Assembly (NCBI GenBank): GCA_964492555.1
Contig: CAZBKQ010000025.1
Location: 1-38,358 of the forward strand
DNA length: 38,358 nucleotides
Origin: GCA-2709075 sp964492555
GTDB taxonomy: Bacteria; Pseudomonadota; Alphaproteobacteria; MPNO01; UBA2964
Direction of reading: 5' to 3'
Positions 25,370 to 32,229 of this stretch are shown piece after piece. Both the position numbers and the translations under genes were made by a program. The notes below the pieces were generated by a model. The model was not told the origin of the DNA, searched no databases, and worked only from the letters and a program-made list of their open reading frames with translations. Within the stretch, counting starts at the first letter, position 1; each line of letters starts with the position of its first letter.

Positions 25370-25822
25370 TCAGCCGAGCTTTGCCAGATCGGCCAATACC
25401 TGATCCGGATGATCGGCCGGCTTGACCTCGTCATAGGCCACGGCGACCGACCCGTCCGGCGCCAGCAGCACCGATTTCCGCGGGCTGCGGGCGCTGTCCG
25501 CCTCGGAGACGCCATACGCGATGGATACCGCGCCGTCCGCATCGGTCAGCAGGTCGTAAGGGAAAGAGAATTTGTCACGAAACGCCTTGTTGTCGTCGCA
25601 GCTGTCATAGCTCAGCCCGACGATGGCGGCGTTCGCCTTTTCGAAGTCCTGGATTCGATCACGGAACCCGTTGCCTTCGATGGTTCACCCAGGGGTGTCG
25701 GCTTTTGGATACCACCAGAGCAGGACATAACGGCCGGCGAAGTCATCCTTCGAAACGGTCTTTCCGTCCTGGTTCGGGAGGCTGAAATCCGGCGCCGATG
25801 CCCCGGCTTCAATCAATGCCAT
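25370..25822 (-). CDS. Selenocysteine-containing peroxiredoxin (Bcp/PrxQ type), in-frame UGA at codon 46
   Basis: Thiol- (here selenol-) dependent peroxidase that should reduce hydroperoxides. The frame from ATG 25822 (TGGGAG 8-9 nt upstream) reads MALIEAGASAPDFSLP and continues to WWYPKADTPG, where codon 46 is TGA (25687-25685). The same frame continues without a stop for 104 codons, with TIEGNGFRDRIQDFEK, IVGLSYDSC, FPYDLLTDADG and RKSVLLAPDG, and ends at 25370. The family has its peroxidatic cysteine exactly where the TGA falls (YPKADTPGC). A hairpin consistent with a bacterial SECIS follows immediately. The resolving cysteine of E. coli Bcp (+5) is Asn51, so it may use a 1-Sec mechanism. 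SelA, SelB, SelC and SelD are not in the window. The alternative is a nonsense pseudogene, which is less likely. Confidence 0.85.
25641..25680 (-). promoter_or_regulatory. Candidate bacterial SECIS element
   Basis: On the minus strand, four bases after the UGA, TCGAAG (25680-25675) pairs with CTTCGA (25646-25641). Inside, GGGTTC (25669-25664) pairs with GAATCC (25656-25651) around a 7-nt loop CGTGATC. The apical stem starts 15 nt after the UGA, inside the known range for bacterial elements, and the loop contains guanines as bSECIS loops do. It is within the coding sequence, as expected in bacteria. Pairing was done by eye and contains one G-U pair. Confidence 0.65.
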
Positions 25823-25838
25823 TTGGTATGCTCCCACA

Positions 25839-25875
25839 TTGAAACAGGCAGGCGCGATTGCCATGCCTGTTTCAA
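25839..25875. repeat. Perfect 12-bp inverted repeat in the Prx / TfdA-like intergenic region
   Basis: TTGAAACAGGCA (25839-25850) and TGCCTGTTTCAA (25864-25875) are exact inverted copies separated by 13 bp. The dyad lies just upstream of the ribosome-binding site of the selenoprotein gene and 93 bp upstream of the TfdA-like start. No T-run follows, so an operator or 5'-UTR hairpin is more likely than a terminator. Confidence 0.8.
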
Positions 25876-25967
25876 GCAAAGGCAAAATGCGCGGCGCTGT
25901 CAAATGTCGCGGGCGGGTTTTCAACAGGTTAATTCTCTGTCAGCCTTTTCTCGGAGGATTTGCGCCA

Positions 25968-26861
25968 ATGACAATATCCGTTGAACCGCTGGGCGACGGG
26001 ATTTTCGCCCGCGTGAGCGGGGTGAGTTTTCGCGAACCGCCCGCCGGTCCGGTCTATGACGCGATCATCGATGCGATCGACCAATATGCCGTCCTTGTCT
26101 TTCCCGGTGCGGCGCCGACCGAAGAGGAGCATTTGGCGTTCGGGCGGGCATTCGGCGAATTGCAGCGCACGTCTTCTTCGATCAGCGGGAAACGGAAGCG
26201 GCGCATCCGGGCGGAGTTCGCCGATGTCTCGAATCTTGATGTCGATGGCAATATCCTGTCGGCGGAGAGCCGGCTTGCCCACAACAAGCAGGCCAACCAG
26301 CTCTGGCATTCCGACGCGTCCTTTCGCCCGACACCGTCGAAATATTCTTTTCTGGCGGGCGTCCGGCTGCCGCCGGCGGGCGGGGAAACGCAATTCGTCG
26401 ATTTGCGCGCGGTCTATGACGCGCTGCCGGACGATCTCAAGGCTCGGTGCGAGGGCAAGGTCGCGGTCCATAGCCTGATGGCGTCGCGCCGCCGGGTCGG
26501 GTTCGAGGATTTCAACAAAGAGGAACGCGCCGCCTTTTCCCACGCGCCGCATCCTCTGGTACGCACCCATCCCGGCAGCGGGCGGAAATGCCTGTTTCTC
26601 GGCTCGCACGCCGATTTCATCGAGGGCGAGGATGAAGCGGAAAGCCATGATTTTCTGGTCGAGCTGATGGAATTCGCGACACAGCCACGCTTTGTCTATG
26701 AGCATCACTGGACGCCGGGAGAGGTCGTGATGTGGGACAATCGCTGCACGCTGCATCGTGGTCGTCCCTGGGACATGACCGTTGTTCGCGAAATGCGGCG
26801 GGTGACGGTTGACGGGGACGGGCCGACCGTGGTCGATGGACAGATCGTTCACGCTATCTGA
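25968..26861 (+). CDS. TfdA/TauD-family Fe(II)/2-oxoglutarate dioxygenase
   Basis: This 297-residue enzyme would couple oxidation of a substrate to decarboxylation of 2-oxoglutarate. The iron triad is H114 and D116 (LWHSDASF) with H263 (MWDNRCTLHRGR). R274 (VVREMRRV) should bind 2-oxoglutarate. Spacing agrees with TfdA, the 2,4-D dioxygenase, to within one residue by memory. The frame is open upstream to 25839, but ATG 25968 has GGAGGA upstream and the family's N-terminus (MTISVEPLGDGIFARVSG). It is followed 8 bp later by an ornithine cyclodeaminase-like gene. Substrate may be an aryloxyalkanoate-like or other ether acid, or a natural amino or sulfo acid. Confidence 0.88.
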   Translation: MTISVEPLGDGIFARVSGVSFREPPAGPVYDAIIDAIDQYAVLVFPGAAPTEEEHLAFGRAFGELQRTSSSISGKRKRRIRAEFADVSNLDVDGNILSAESRLAHNKQANQLWHSDASFRPTPSKYSFLAGVRLPPAGGETQFVDLRAVYDALPDDLKARCEGKVAVHSLMASRRRVGFEDFNKEERAAFSHAPHPLVRTHPGSGRKCLFLGSHADFIEGEDEAESHDFLVELMEFATQPRFVYEHHWTPGEVVMWDNRCTLHRGRPWDMTVVREMRRVTVDGDGPTVVDGQIVHAI

Positions 26862-26869
26862 GTTTTCCC

Positions 26870-27922
26870 ATGACCATTGTTATTTCCGACGACGATGTGC
26901 GCCGTCTGCTCTCCATGGAGGAGTGCATCGAGGCGATGCGTGTTGCCTTCGCTGATTTCGCCGACGGCAAGGCCGCCAACATGCCGCGCATGCGCTATTC
27001 GGTCGATACCGCGACGCCCGACAAGCGCTATCTCGCCAATATCCAGGCGGGTGCGGTGCCGAGTTACGGTGTCGCCGCAGTCCGGGCCGGCTCGCGCTTT
27101 ATGCAGTTTGAGGAAGTCGATGGCGTACGCCGGGTGCTGCACAACCCCGATCCCAAGAACTGGACGGTGATCGTGCTTTACGACCTGGAAACGGCGGAGC
27201 CGCTGGCCTTTGTTCATGAAAACCATATCAGTGGCGTGCGTGTCGGGGCGACGGTGGGTGTTGCTGTTGAAAAAATGGCGCGCGAGAATTCGGAGGTGCT
27301 GGCCATCTTCGGTTCCGGCGCGCAGGCGGGTCCGATGGTCGAGGCGATCTGCGCTGTCCGCCCGATCCGCGAGGTTCGGGTGTTCAGCCCGACGAAGGCC
27401 AATCGTGAGGCATTTGCCGAAAAGCACGGCCGGCAGGGGCTGATGGTCACCGCCTTTGACGATGCGCAAGCCATCGTGCCCGGCGCGGATATTGTCGCCT
27501 GCGCCACCAATACGGCGGAGCCGGTTTTCGACAGCGCGCAGCTGGAGGCCGGTCAGACCCTGATCACCATCGTCAATTCGGATGTCACCGGCAGACGGGT
27601 GGAGGTCGATCAGGGCGCGTTCGAAAAGGCGTCCCGCGTTGTGATCAATGATTGGGACAGCGTTCACGCCAATGCGCAGGTGGAGTTGCTGGAAGCGATC
27701 GAGGAAGGGCTTATTTCCGAAGACCGGGTCCATACGCTCGGTGATGTCGTCACCGGGCGCGCGCCCGGGCGCCAAACGGATGACGAAATCCTCTACTACA
27801 AGAACAATACCGGTCTCGGCATGCAGTTCGCCGCGGCGGGCGGGGTTGTGTTCCGCAAGATGCAGGGCGAAGACACCGAAATGACCATCCCGACGGATTG
27901 GCTCGGCAGCGACGCCGAATAA
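26870..27922 (+). CDS. Ornithine cyclodeaminase / mu-crystallin family protein
   Basis: This 350-residue Rossmann-fold protein carries the OCD family segments: ISDDDVRRLLSMEECIEAM at the N-terminus, ENHISGVRVGATVGVA, the dinucleotide loop IFGSGAQAGPMVEAI and DIVACATNTAEPVFD. The family includes ornithine cyclodeaminase, alanine dehydrogenase and imine reductases acting on 2-oxo or imino acids with NAD(P)H. A specific substrate cannot be named. It is 8 bp downstream of the TfdA-like dioxygenase and probably in the same operon, with a PPOX gene after it. Confidence 0.86.
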   Translation: MTIVISDDDVRRLLSMEECIEAMRVAFADFADGKAANMPRMRYSVDTATPDKRYLANIQAGAVPSYGVAAVRAGSRFMQFEEVDGVRRVLHNPDPKNWTVIVLYDLETAEPLAFVHENHISGVRVGATVGVAVEKMARENSEVLAIFGSGAQAGPMVEAICAVRPIREVRVFSPTKANREAFAEKHGRQGLMVTAFDDAQAIVPGADIVACATNTAEPVFDSAQLEAGQTLITIVNSDVTGRRVEVDQGAFEKASRVVINDWDSVHANAQVELLEAIEEGLISEDRVHTLGDVVTGRAPGRQTDDEILYYKNNTGLGMQFAAAGGVVFRKMQGEDTEMTIPTDWLGSDAE

Positions 27923-27933
27923 GGGTAGGGTGG

Positions 27934-27959
27934 CGGCCTCTTTCTCCTGAGTGAGGCCG
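27934..27959 (+). promoter_or_regulatory. Hairpin covering the ribosome-binding site of the PPOX gene
   Basis: CGGCCTC and GAGGCCG form a 7-bp stem that ends 3 bp before the ATG at 27963. The only Shine-Dalgarno-like GTGAGG sits inside the 3' arm. If the stem forms in mRNA it would limit initiation. No U-run follows, so it is not a classical terminator. Confidence 0.4.
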
Positions 27960-27962
27960 TTA

Positions 27963-28586
27963 ATGTCCGCCGAACATCGCATTACCTCCGTCGAGGCGCT
28001 GGAAGCGCTGTACGAAATACCGCCCAAGCCGAATGCGCTGGCGAAGGAGCTTGATCATATCAGCGAGCCTTATCGTGCCTTTATTGAGGCCGCGCCCTTT
28101 GTCGTCGTGGCCAGCAGCGGCGCCGGCGGGATCGATTGCTCGCCACGCGGCGATCCGGCGGGGTTTGTCCGTGTGGCGGACCCCCGAACCGTGATGATGC
28201 CCGACCGGCGCGGCAATAACCGGCTGGATACGCTGCGTAATCTGGTCGAGGACCCGCGCATTTCCTTGCTGTTTTTGATTCCGGGCGTTAATGAAACGCT
28301 GCGCATTAACGGCACGGCGGAAATTGTTACCGACCCGGACCTCTGCGCCGGCTTTGAGATGAACGGCAAATTGCCGCGCAGCGTCATCGTGACCACGGTC
28401 GGCAGTGTCTATTACCAATGTCCGAAGGCGCTGGTGCGCTCGAGACTCTGGGATGCCGAAACGCAGATCCCGCGATCCGACCTGCCGAGTACGGGTGAGA
28501 TGATCAAGGCGATGATCGATCCCGGCTATGACGCGGCGGCGCATGATCGCGACTATCCGGCCTATATGAAGGAAACGATATATTAA
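27963..28586 (+). CDS. Pyridoxamine 5'-phosphate oxidase-family FMN protein
   Basis: This 207-residue split-barrel flavoprotein resembles the MSMEG_1061-type PPOX group. Segments PFVVVASSGAGGIDCSPRGDPAGFVRV, MMPDRRGNNRLDTLRNLVEDPRISLLFLIPG and LRINGTAEI are typical of the FMN-binding barrel, and the C-terminus has SVYYQCPKALVRSRLW. It probably reduces or oxidises an unknown small molecule. An upstream GTG at 27951 is in frame, but ATG 27963 matches the family. It ends the TfdA-like / OCD gene string. Confidence 0.83.
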   Translation: MSAEHRITSVEALEALYEIPPKPNALAKELDHISEPYRAFIEAAPFVVVASSGAGGIDCSPRGDPAGFVRVADPRTVMMPDRRGNNRLDTLRNLVEDPRISLLFLIPGVNETLRINGTAEIVTDPDLCAGFEMNGKLPRSVIVTTVGSVYYQCPKALVRSRLWDAETQIPRSDLPSTGEMIKAMIDPGYDAAAHDRDYPAYMKETIY

Positions 28587-28624
28587 GTCCGGCCAGGGGC
28601 GGGGTTTTTGCGTCCCAAAATTTT

Positions 28625-28712
28625 GTCACCCCGGCCTTCGATCCGGGGGCCAGAATACCGGAAAGGGAAAGCAAGATGGATCCCGGATCGCGCTTCGCTT
28701 GTCCGGGATGAC
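28625..28712. repeat. Dispersed palindromic repeat element
   Basis: GTCACCCCGGCCTTCGATCCGG and the inverted CCGGATCGCGCTTCGCTTGTCCGGGATGAC frame a short spacer, giving a long imperfect hairpin in the PPOX/NMO intergenic region. This wording, 'GTCATCCCGGACAAGCGAAGCGCGATCC...', is a familiar dispersed intergenic repeat in many alphaproteobacteria. It lies on neither gene and may stabilise transcript ends. Confidence 0.7.
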
Positions 28713-28744
28713 AATAAGGGTGGTTGAGGAGAAAGCGTCGTTTC

Positions 28745-29719
28745 ATGATCAACACGAATTTCACGGAACTGTTCGGCATCGACCATCCGGTCGCGCTGGG
28801 CGGAATGGGCTCGATCCATTCCACCGATCTGGTGGTTGCGGTGTCGGAGGCGGGCGGGCTCGGCGCGCTGGGCTGTCACCGGCTGACGCCCGAGCAGGTG
28901 ACGGAGGCCGCCGCGGCCATACGGCGGGGTACGGAAAAGCCGTTTGCCCTGAATTTCCTTGTTTTCGACCTGATCGAGGAGAGCTATCAGGCGGCACTGG
29001 ACGCCGGGCCGCCCGCGATGGCCTTCGCCTGGCCACGCCCGGATCAGGACATCGCGGCTTATGTAAAACGCGCGAAAGACGCGGGCTGTCTGGTCACCTT
29101 CATGGCCGGTGGCGTGCCGGAGGCCGAGGCGGCGGCGGAAGCCGGGGCCGATCTGATCATCGCCCAAGGCACTGAAGGGGGCGGGCATGTCGGCTGGATG
29201 GCGTCGCTGGTACTGACCCCGATGGTGGTCGATGCGGTGGCGCCCATCCCGGTCCTGACCGCCGGCGGGGTCGCGGACGGGCGCGGGCTCGCGGCGGCAC
29301 TGTCATTGGGCGCTGAGGGTGCCTTGCTGGGCACGCGTTTTCTGGCGAGCGATCAGTCGCCCCTTCACCCGAACTTCAAACAGGCGATTGTGGATGCGGA
29401 CGGGCACGATACGGTGCTGACCGAAATTCCCGATATCGCGCAGGGGATCGTCTGGCCGGGGGCGATGTCCCGGGCGAAGAGAAACGGCTTTATCGAACGC
29501 TGGGCCGGGCGGGAATGGGCGCTGCGGCAGGATCAGAAGGCCGCCCACAAGAATCTGCTGGAGGCCCGTAAATCCGGCGATATCGTCAATGGCAGCCTGT
29601 CGATGGGGCAGGATGCGGGATTGATAAATGATATTGCTGATGCCGGTGACCTGGTTTCCCGGATAGCGGCGGATGCAGAAGCCATTCTGACCCGACGACT
29701 GCCCTGTTTGGTTGTATGA
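28745..29719 (+). CDS. Nitronate monooxygenase / 2-nitropropane dioxygenase-like FMN enzyme
   Basis: This 324-residue TIM-barrel FMN enzyme has GIDHPVALGGMGSIHSTDLVVAVSEAGGLGALG at the N-terminus, and QGTEGGGHVGW, which contains the active-site histidine. TAGGVADGRGLAAALSLGAEGALLGTRF is the phosphate-binding region. Members oxidise nitronates (including propionate 3-nitronate) to protect the cell or use them. An upstream TTG at 28724 lies in frame; ATG 28745 is preferred, with GAGGAG about 12 nt upstream. It is downstream of the palindromic repeat and separated by 256 bp from the PEP-CTERM gene. Confidence 0.88.
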   Translation: MINTNFTELFGIDHPVALGGMGSIHSTDLVVAVSEAGGLGALGCHRLTPEQVTEAAAAIRRGTEKPFALNFLVFDLIEESYQAALDAGPPAMAFAWPRPDQDIAAYVKRAKDAGCLVTFMAGGVPEAEAAAEAGADLIIAQGTEGGGHVGWMASLVLTPMVVDAVAPIPVLTAGGVADGRGLAAALSLGAEGALLGTRFLASDQSPLHPNFKQAIVDADGHDTVLTEIPDIAQGIVWPGAMSRAKRNGFIERWAGREWALRQDQKAAHKNLLEARKSGDIVNGSLSMGQDAGLINDIADAGDLVSRIAADAEAILTRRLPCLVV

Positions 29720-29766
29720 CGCAATCGTTGACGAAATTGGCAAGAAAATCGTCAGAACCGAGGGTG

Positions 29767-29820
29767 TCGCGAATTGCGGAGAAACACTGTCGAAATGCTT
29801 TACAAATTCGCAATCCGCGA
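29767..29820 (+). promoter_or_regulatory. Near-perfect dyad, candidate enhancer site upstream of sigma-54 promoter
   Basis: TCGCGAATTGCGGA (29767-29780) and TTCGCAATCCGCGA (29807-29820) match as inverted arms at 12 of 14 positions, separated by 26 bp. Its centre is about 100 bp upstream of the expected start of the sigma-54-type promoter at 29867, the usual place for an activator of this promoter class. Confidence 0.55.
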
Positions 29821-29866
29821 TTCATGGTTAATTCCGAAGACACTGGAATCAAACAAGAATCCTTCT

Positions 29867-29882
29867 TGGCATTGTAATTGCT
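29867..29882 (+). promoter_or_regulatory. Sigma-54 (RpoN) promoter upstream of PEP-CTERM gene
   Basis: TGGCATTGTAATTGCT agrees with the -24/-12 consensus TGGCAC-G-R-N3-TTGCW at all invariant GG and GC positions, with correct spacing; only C6 and G7 differ. Transcription should start near 29893, giving a leader of about 80 nt. PEP-CTERM genes are known to be often governed by the PrsK/PrsR two-component system with RpoN, so the location fits. Confidence 0.75.
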
Positions 29883-29975
29883 TTAATTAAGCCGAATTTG
29901 TTTATGTGAACGATGTTTGCGGAAACGGATTAACGTTATAGGCGCAAGAGCGGCTTGGACGCATGGAAGAAGAAC

Positions 29976-30725
29976 ATGAAAAATATCGTTAAATCCCTGA
30001 TCGTCGCCGGTGGCCTCGCAATGTTTGCGATGCCGGGTGCCAATGCGGCGCTGGTGTGCGGCCCGACGAGTTGTACGGACAGTGATTCATTTACGAACAT
30101 TGTTACGGAGCTTGTTGGGCAGTCGCTTCGTGTAGATAAATATGAAGTGATTTCCGGCAAAACGTTGGATCGGGTTCTTGTTGAACTTTCAGCGACCCTG
30201 ACAAGTTCGGGGGATGTGACCAATAACGCGGCGGGTGCTGAAACGTTTTCAGTGTTTACGCAGGCGTTGCAGTTCGACGGAACTGTTGCTGGCGGGATTG
30301 TCGCCCTTCCCGGCAGCTATGACGCGATTACGCCTTTCTCCGTAATTCATTCGGAAAACTATGATGGACTTGCCGGAGGCGGAACGACTGCGGCTTTCGG
30401 TCCGGGCGGAACTACGGAAGACACAGATATTCTTGATTCTGTTCTGGCGGGCATCACCTCCCAGTTCATAGATAAGAACGGTGCGGGCACCGATCAATTC
30501 GGCTATGACTTTTCGACCCTTATTGGAACGACGATCACCGGCGGTGGCGGCAACCAGTCGACGAACCTTATTACGAAGGCTAGCGCGACCCTGACGGTTA
30601 CCTACGAATTTTCCGATACGCCGGTGGAGGTTCCCGAACCGGCGACCCTCGCTGTAATGGGTTTTGGCCTCCTTGGCCTCGGTGCCGCGCAGGCGCGCCG
30701 CCGGCGTGACCGGAAGGCCGCCTGA
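29976..30725 (+). CDS. PEP-CTERM sorting-domain protein (exosortase substrate)
   Basis: This 249-residue exported protein has a signal peptide (NIVKSLIVAGGLAMFAMPGANA). The mid part is rich in Gly, Thr and Ser with beta-strand character (TLTSSGDVTNNA, TITGGGGNQSTNL, ASATLTVTYEFS). The C-terminus is a classical PEP-CTERM anchor: VPEPATLAVMGFGLLGLG followed by AQARRRRDRKAA. Such proteins are processed by exosortase and tied to exopolysaccharide or surface structures. It carries a CGPTSC motif. Expression probably uses the sigma-54 promoter upstream. The ATG has a GAAGAAG purine stretch before it. The exosortase is outside the window. Resemblance to 'choice-of-anchor E' proteins is possible but not firm. 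Confidence 0.9.
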   Translation: MKNIVKSLIVAGGLAMFAMPGANAALVCGPTSCTDSDSFTNIVTELVGQSLRVDKYEVISGKTLDRVLVELSATLTSSGDVTNNAAGAETFSVFTQALQFDGTVAGGIVALPGSYDAITPFSVIHSENYDGLAGGGTTAAFGPGGTTEDTDILDSVLAGITSQFIDKNGAGTDQFGYDFSTLIGTTITGGGGNQSTNLITKASATLTVTYEFSDTPVEVPEPATLAVMGFGLLGLGAAQARRRRDRKAA

Positions 30726-30750
30726 TCGGTCTGATCAAATTTAATCCCTG

Positions 30751-30778
30751 AAAACGGCGGCTTCGGCCGCCGTTTTTG
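30751..30778 (+). terminator. Rho-independent terminator after PEP-CTERM gene
   Basis: AAAACGGCGGC, then TTCG, then GCCGCCGTTTTTG: an 8-bp or longer GC stem with a TTCG tetraloop and a T5 tail, 25 bp after the stop. Confidence 0.92.
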
Positions 30779-30841
30779 TTTGTGCGCCGCTGTGCTAACT
30801 AGAGCCAACCAACAGCCTTTTAGCGTAAGGGGACTCCTCTC

Positions 30842-31831
30842 ATGAAAATAGACGTCTTCAACCATGTTTTTCCGACCGAATTTTTTGACGCGGCCGAGCC
30901 GCTGATGCCGTCAAACGCGGTCGCCCGCTGGAAGGCGATCCAGACCATCTGGGACATGGACGCCCGCGAACGCATGATGGAGGAATTCGACGATTACTGT
31001 CAGATCATTTCCATGTCGCAGCCGCCCTTTGATCTCATCGCCGGGCCCGATGTGGCGCTTGATCTTGCCCGGGTCGCGAATGACGGGATGGCGCGTATCT
31101 GCCGCGAACATCCGGACCGGATGCCATGGTTTATCGCGTCGCTGCCGATGAACAACACCGAAGGCGCGATCCATGAGATCGACCGGGTTCTCGATGAACA
31201 CAACGCCGCCGGTTTCCAGATCCATACCAATGTCAGCGGCGCGCCGCTGGATGCGCCGGAATATCGCGACATCTTCGCCAAGATCGCCGAACGCGGCAAA
31301 GCTGTCTGGCTGCATCCGACCCGTCCGGCCTCGCACGCGGATTATGTGACTGAGGATCAGTCTTTCTATGAGATTTTCTGGGGGATCGGTTGGGCCTATG
31401 AAACCACCGCCGCGATGCTGCGCATGGTGTGTTCCGGGATGTTGGATGAGATTCCCAACCTGCATGTCATCGCCCATCACTGGGGCGCTTATGTGCCGCA
31501 TGCCGAAGGGCGCTTTCCCCTGTGGGAGGTCCGCAATGCCACCATGGGGGACGGCACGTCATTCGCCGACGATCTGAAGCGGCCTATGATCGATTATATG
31601 AAGGATTTCTGGGCTGACACCGCGATGTTCGGCGCCAAGGGGGCGAGCCAGGCGGGGCTGGATTTCTACGGTGCGGGCAATTCCTTCTTCGCCAGCGACT
31701 GCCCGTATGATCTGGTCGGCGGATCGGAACTGATCCGCGATACCATCGCTGTCATCGAAGGGCTGAACTGCAGCGATGCCGACCGGCAGATGATCTTCGA
31801 ACAGAATTCCAGAAACCTGCTTGGTTTATAA
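30842..31831 (+). CDS. Amidohydrolase-2 family protein with FxH instead of HxH
   Basis: This 329-residue ACMSD-type TIM-barrel protein carries H158 (AVWLHPTRP), H212-H213 (VIAHHWGAYVPH) and D286 (FFASDCPYD), which fit the metal-binding family sites. The N-terminal motif reads IDVFNHVFP, so the first ligand of the usual HxH or ExH pair is Phe6. H8 remains. The changed site may lower metal affinity or alter chemistry. The ATG follows AAGGGGA at a reasonable distance. It is preceded by a strong terminator, so it has its own promoter, and it is convergent with the small hypothetical gene at 31849. Substrate unknown. Confidence 0.85.
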   Translation: MKIDVFNHVFPTEFFDAAEPLMPSNAVARWKAIQTIWDMDARERMMEEFDDYCQIISMSQPPFDLIAGPDVALDLARVANDGMARICREHPDRMPWFIASLPMNNTEGAIHEIDRVLDEHNAAGFQIHTNVSGAPLDAPEYRDIFAKIAERGKAVWLHPTRPASHADYVTEDQSFYEIFWGIGWAYETTAAMLRMVCSGMLDEIPNLHVIAHHWGAYVPHAEGRFPLWEVRNATMGDGTSFADDLKRPMIDYMKDFWADTAMFGAKGASQAGLDFYGAGNSFFASDCPYDLVGGSELIRDTIAVIEGLNCSDADRQMIFEQNSRNLLGL

Positions 31832-31838
31832 GGCTGGA

Positions 31839-31863
31839 AAGCGCGGTGTTATTCGCCGCGCTT
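31839..31863. terminator. Convergent-gene hairpin, probable bidirectional terminator
   Basis: AAGCGCGG and CCGCGCTT form an 8-bp stem around a 9-nt loop, 8 bp after the plus-strand amidohydrolase stop and overlapping the end of the minus-strand gene. CTTCTTGTT follows on the plus strand; the T-run is weak. Confidence 0.5.
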
Positions 31864-32154
31864 CTTGTTGATCATCATCATGAAGGCGAACCGGTCATGT
31901 TCCGGATCGGCCTCGAAAATCATGATCCCCATGGCGGTAATCACACTACCCAGCTGCTTGTGCGGGCTTTTGAATGCGGCGTTCAATTCGTAATCGACGA
32001 GCTGACGCGGGAACAGATCCTTGTCGACATGTTCCATGAAAGTCCGGACGACGCGCACCGGCGTCTGATTCAACAGATCGTCCGGTCCTTCGAAATCATA
32101 ACGGCCTTCGCCGCCGCTTTCGCCGTCAATAATCGTTGCCACGTACTCGGCCAT
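31849..32154 (-). CDS. Conserved-looking small hypothetical protein
   Basis: This 101-residue soluble protein has no recognised family. It contains IDGESGGEGRYDFEGPDDLLNQTPVRVVRTFMEHVDK near the middle and a Met/Phe-rich hydrophobic strand, DRFAFMMMINKK, at the end. There is no signal peptide or cysteine. The ATG at 32154 is preceded by an in-frame GTG. It lies 75 bp downstream of a PhyH dioxygenase on the same strand and may be co-transcribed with it and the quinone oxidoreductase. Function unknown. Confidence 0.6.
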   Translation of the reverse strand: MAEYVATIIDGESGGEGRYDFEGPDDLLNQTPVRVVRTFMEHVDKDLFPRQLVDYELNAAFKSPHKQLGSVITAMGIMIFEADPEHDRFAFMMMINKKRGE

Positions 32155-32229
32155 CACCCTGCGCCCCTTGTTGGTGGTTTTTCGGCGCGCAGTGTCAGGC
32201 CGTTCTGTTACATTGTTATGACGGTCCGG

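Noticed and set aside
25612..25924. Two overlapping short minus-strand frames that could be called separate genes or a frameshifted pseudogene
   Set aside because: The original frame continues as full peroxiredoxin after the single TGA. The alternative frame gives non-family sequence, so this is not a frameshift.
29720..29760. Terminator-like dyad after the nitronate monooxygenase gene (TTGACGA/TCGTCAG)
   Set aside because: The stem is short with a 14-nt loop and no T-run, so it is not supported as a terminator.
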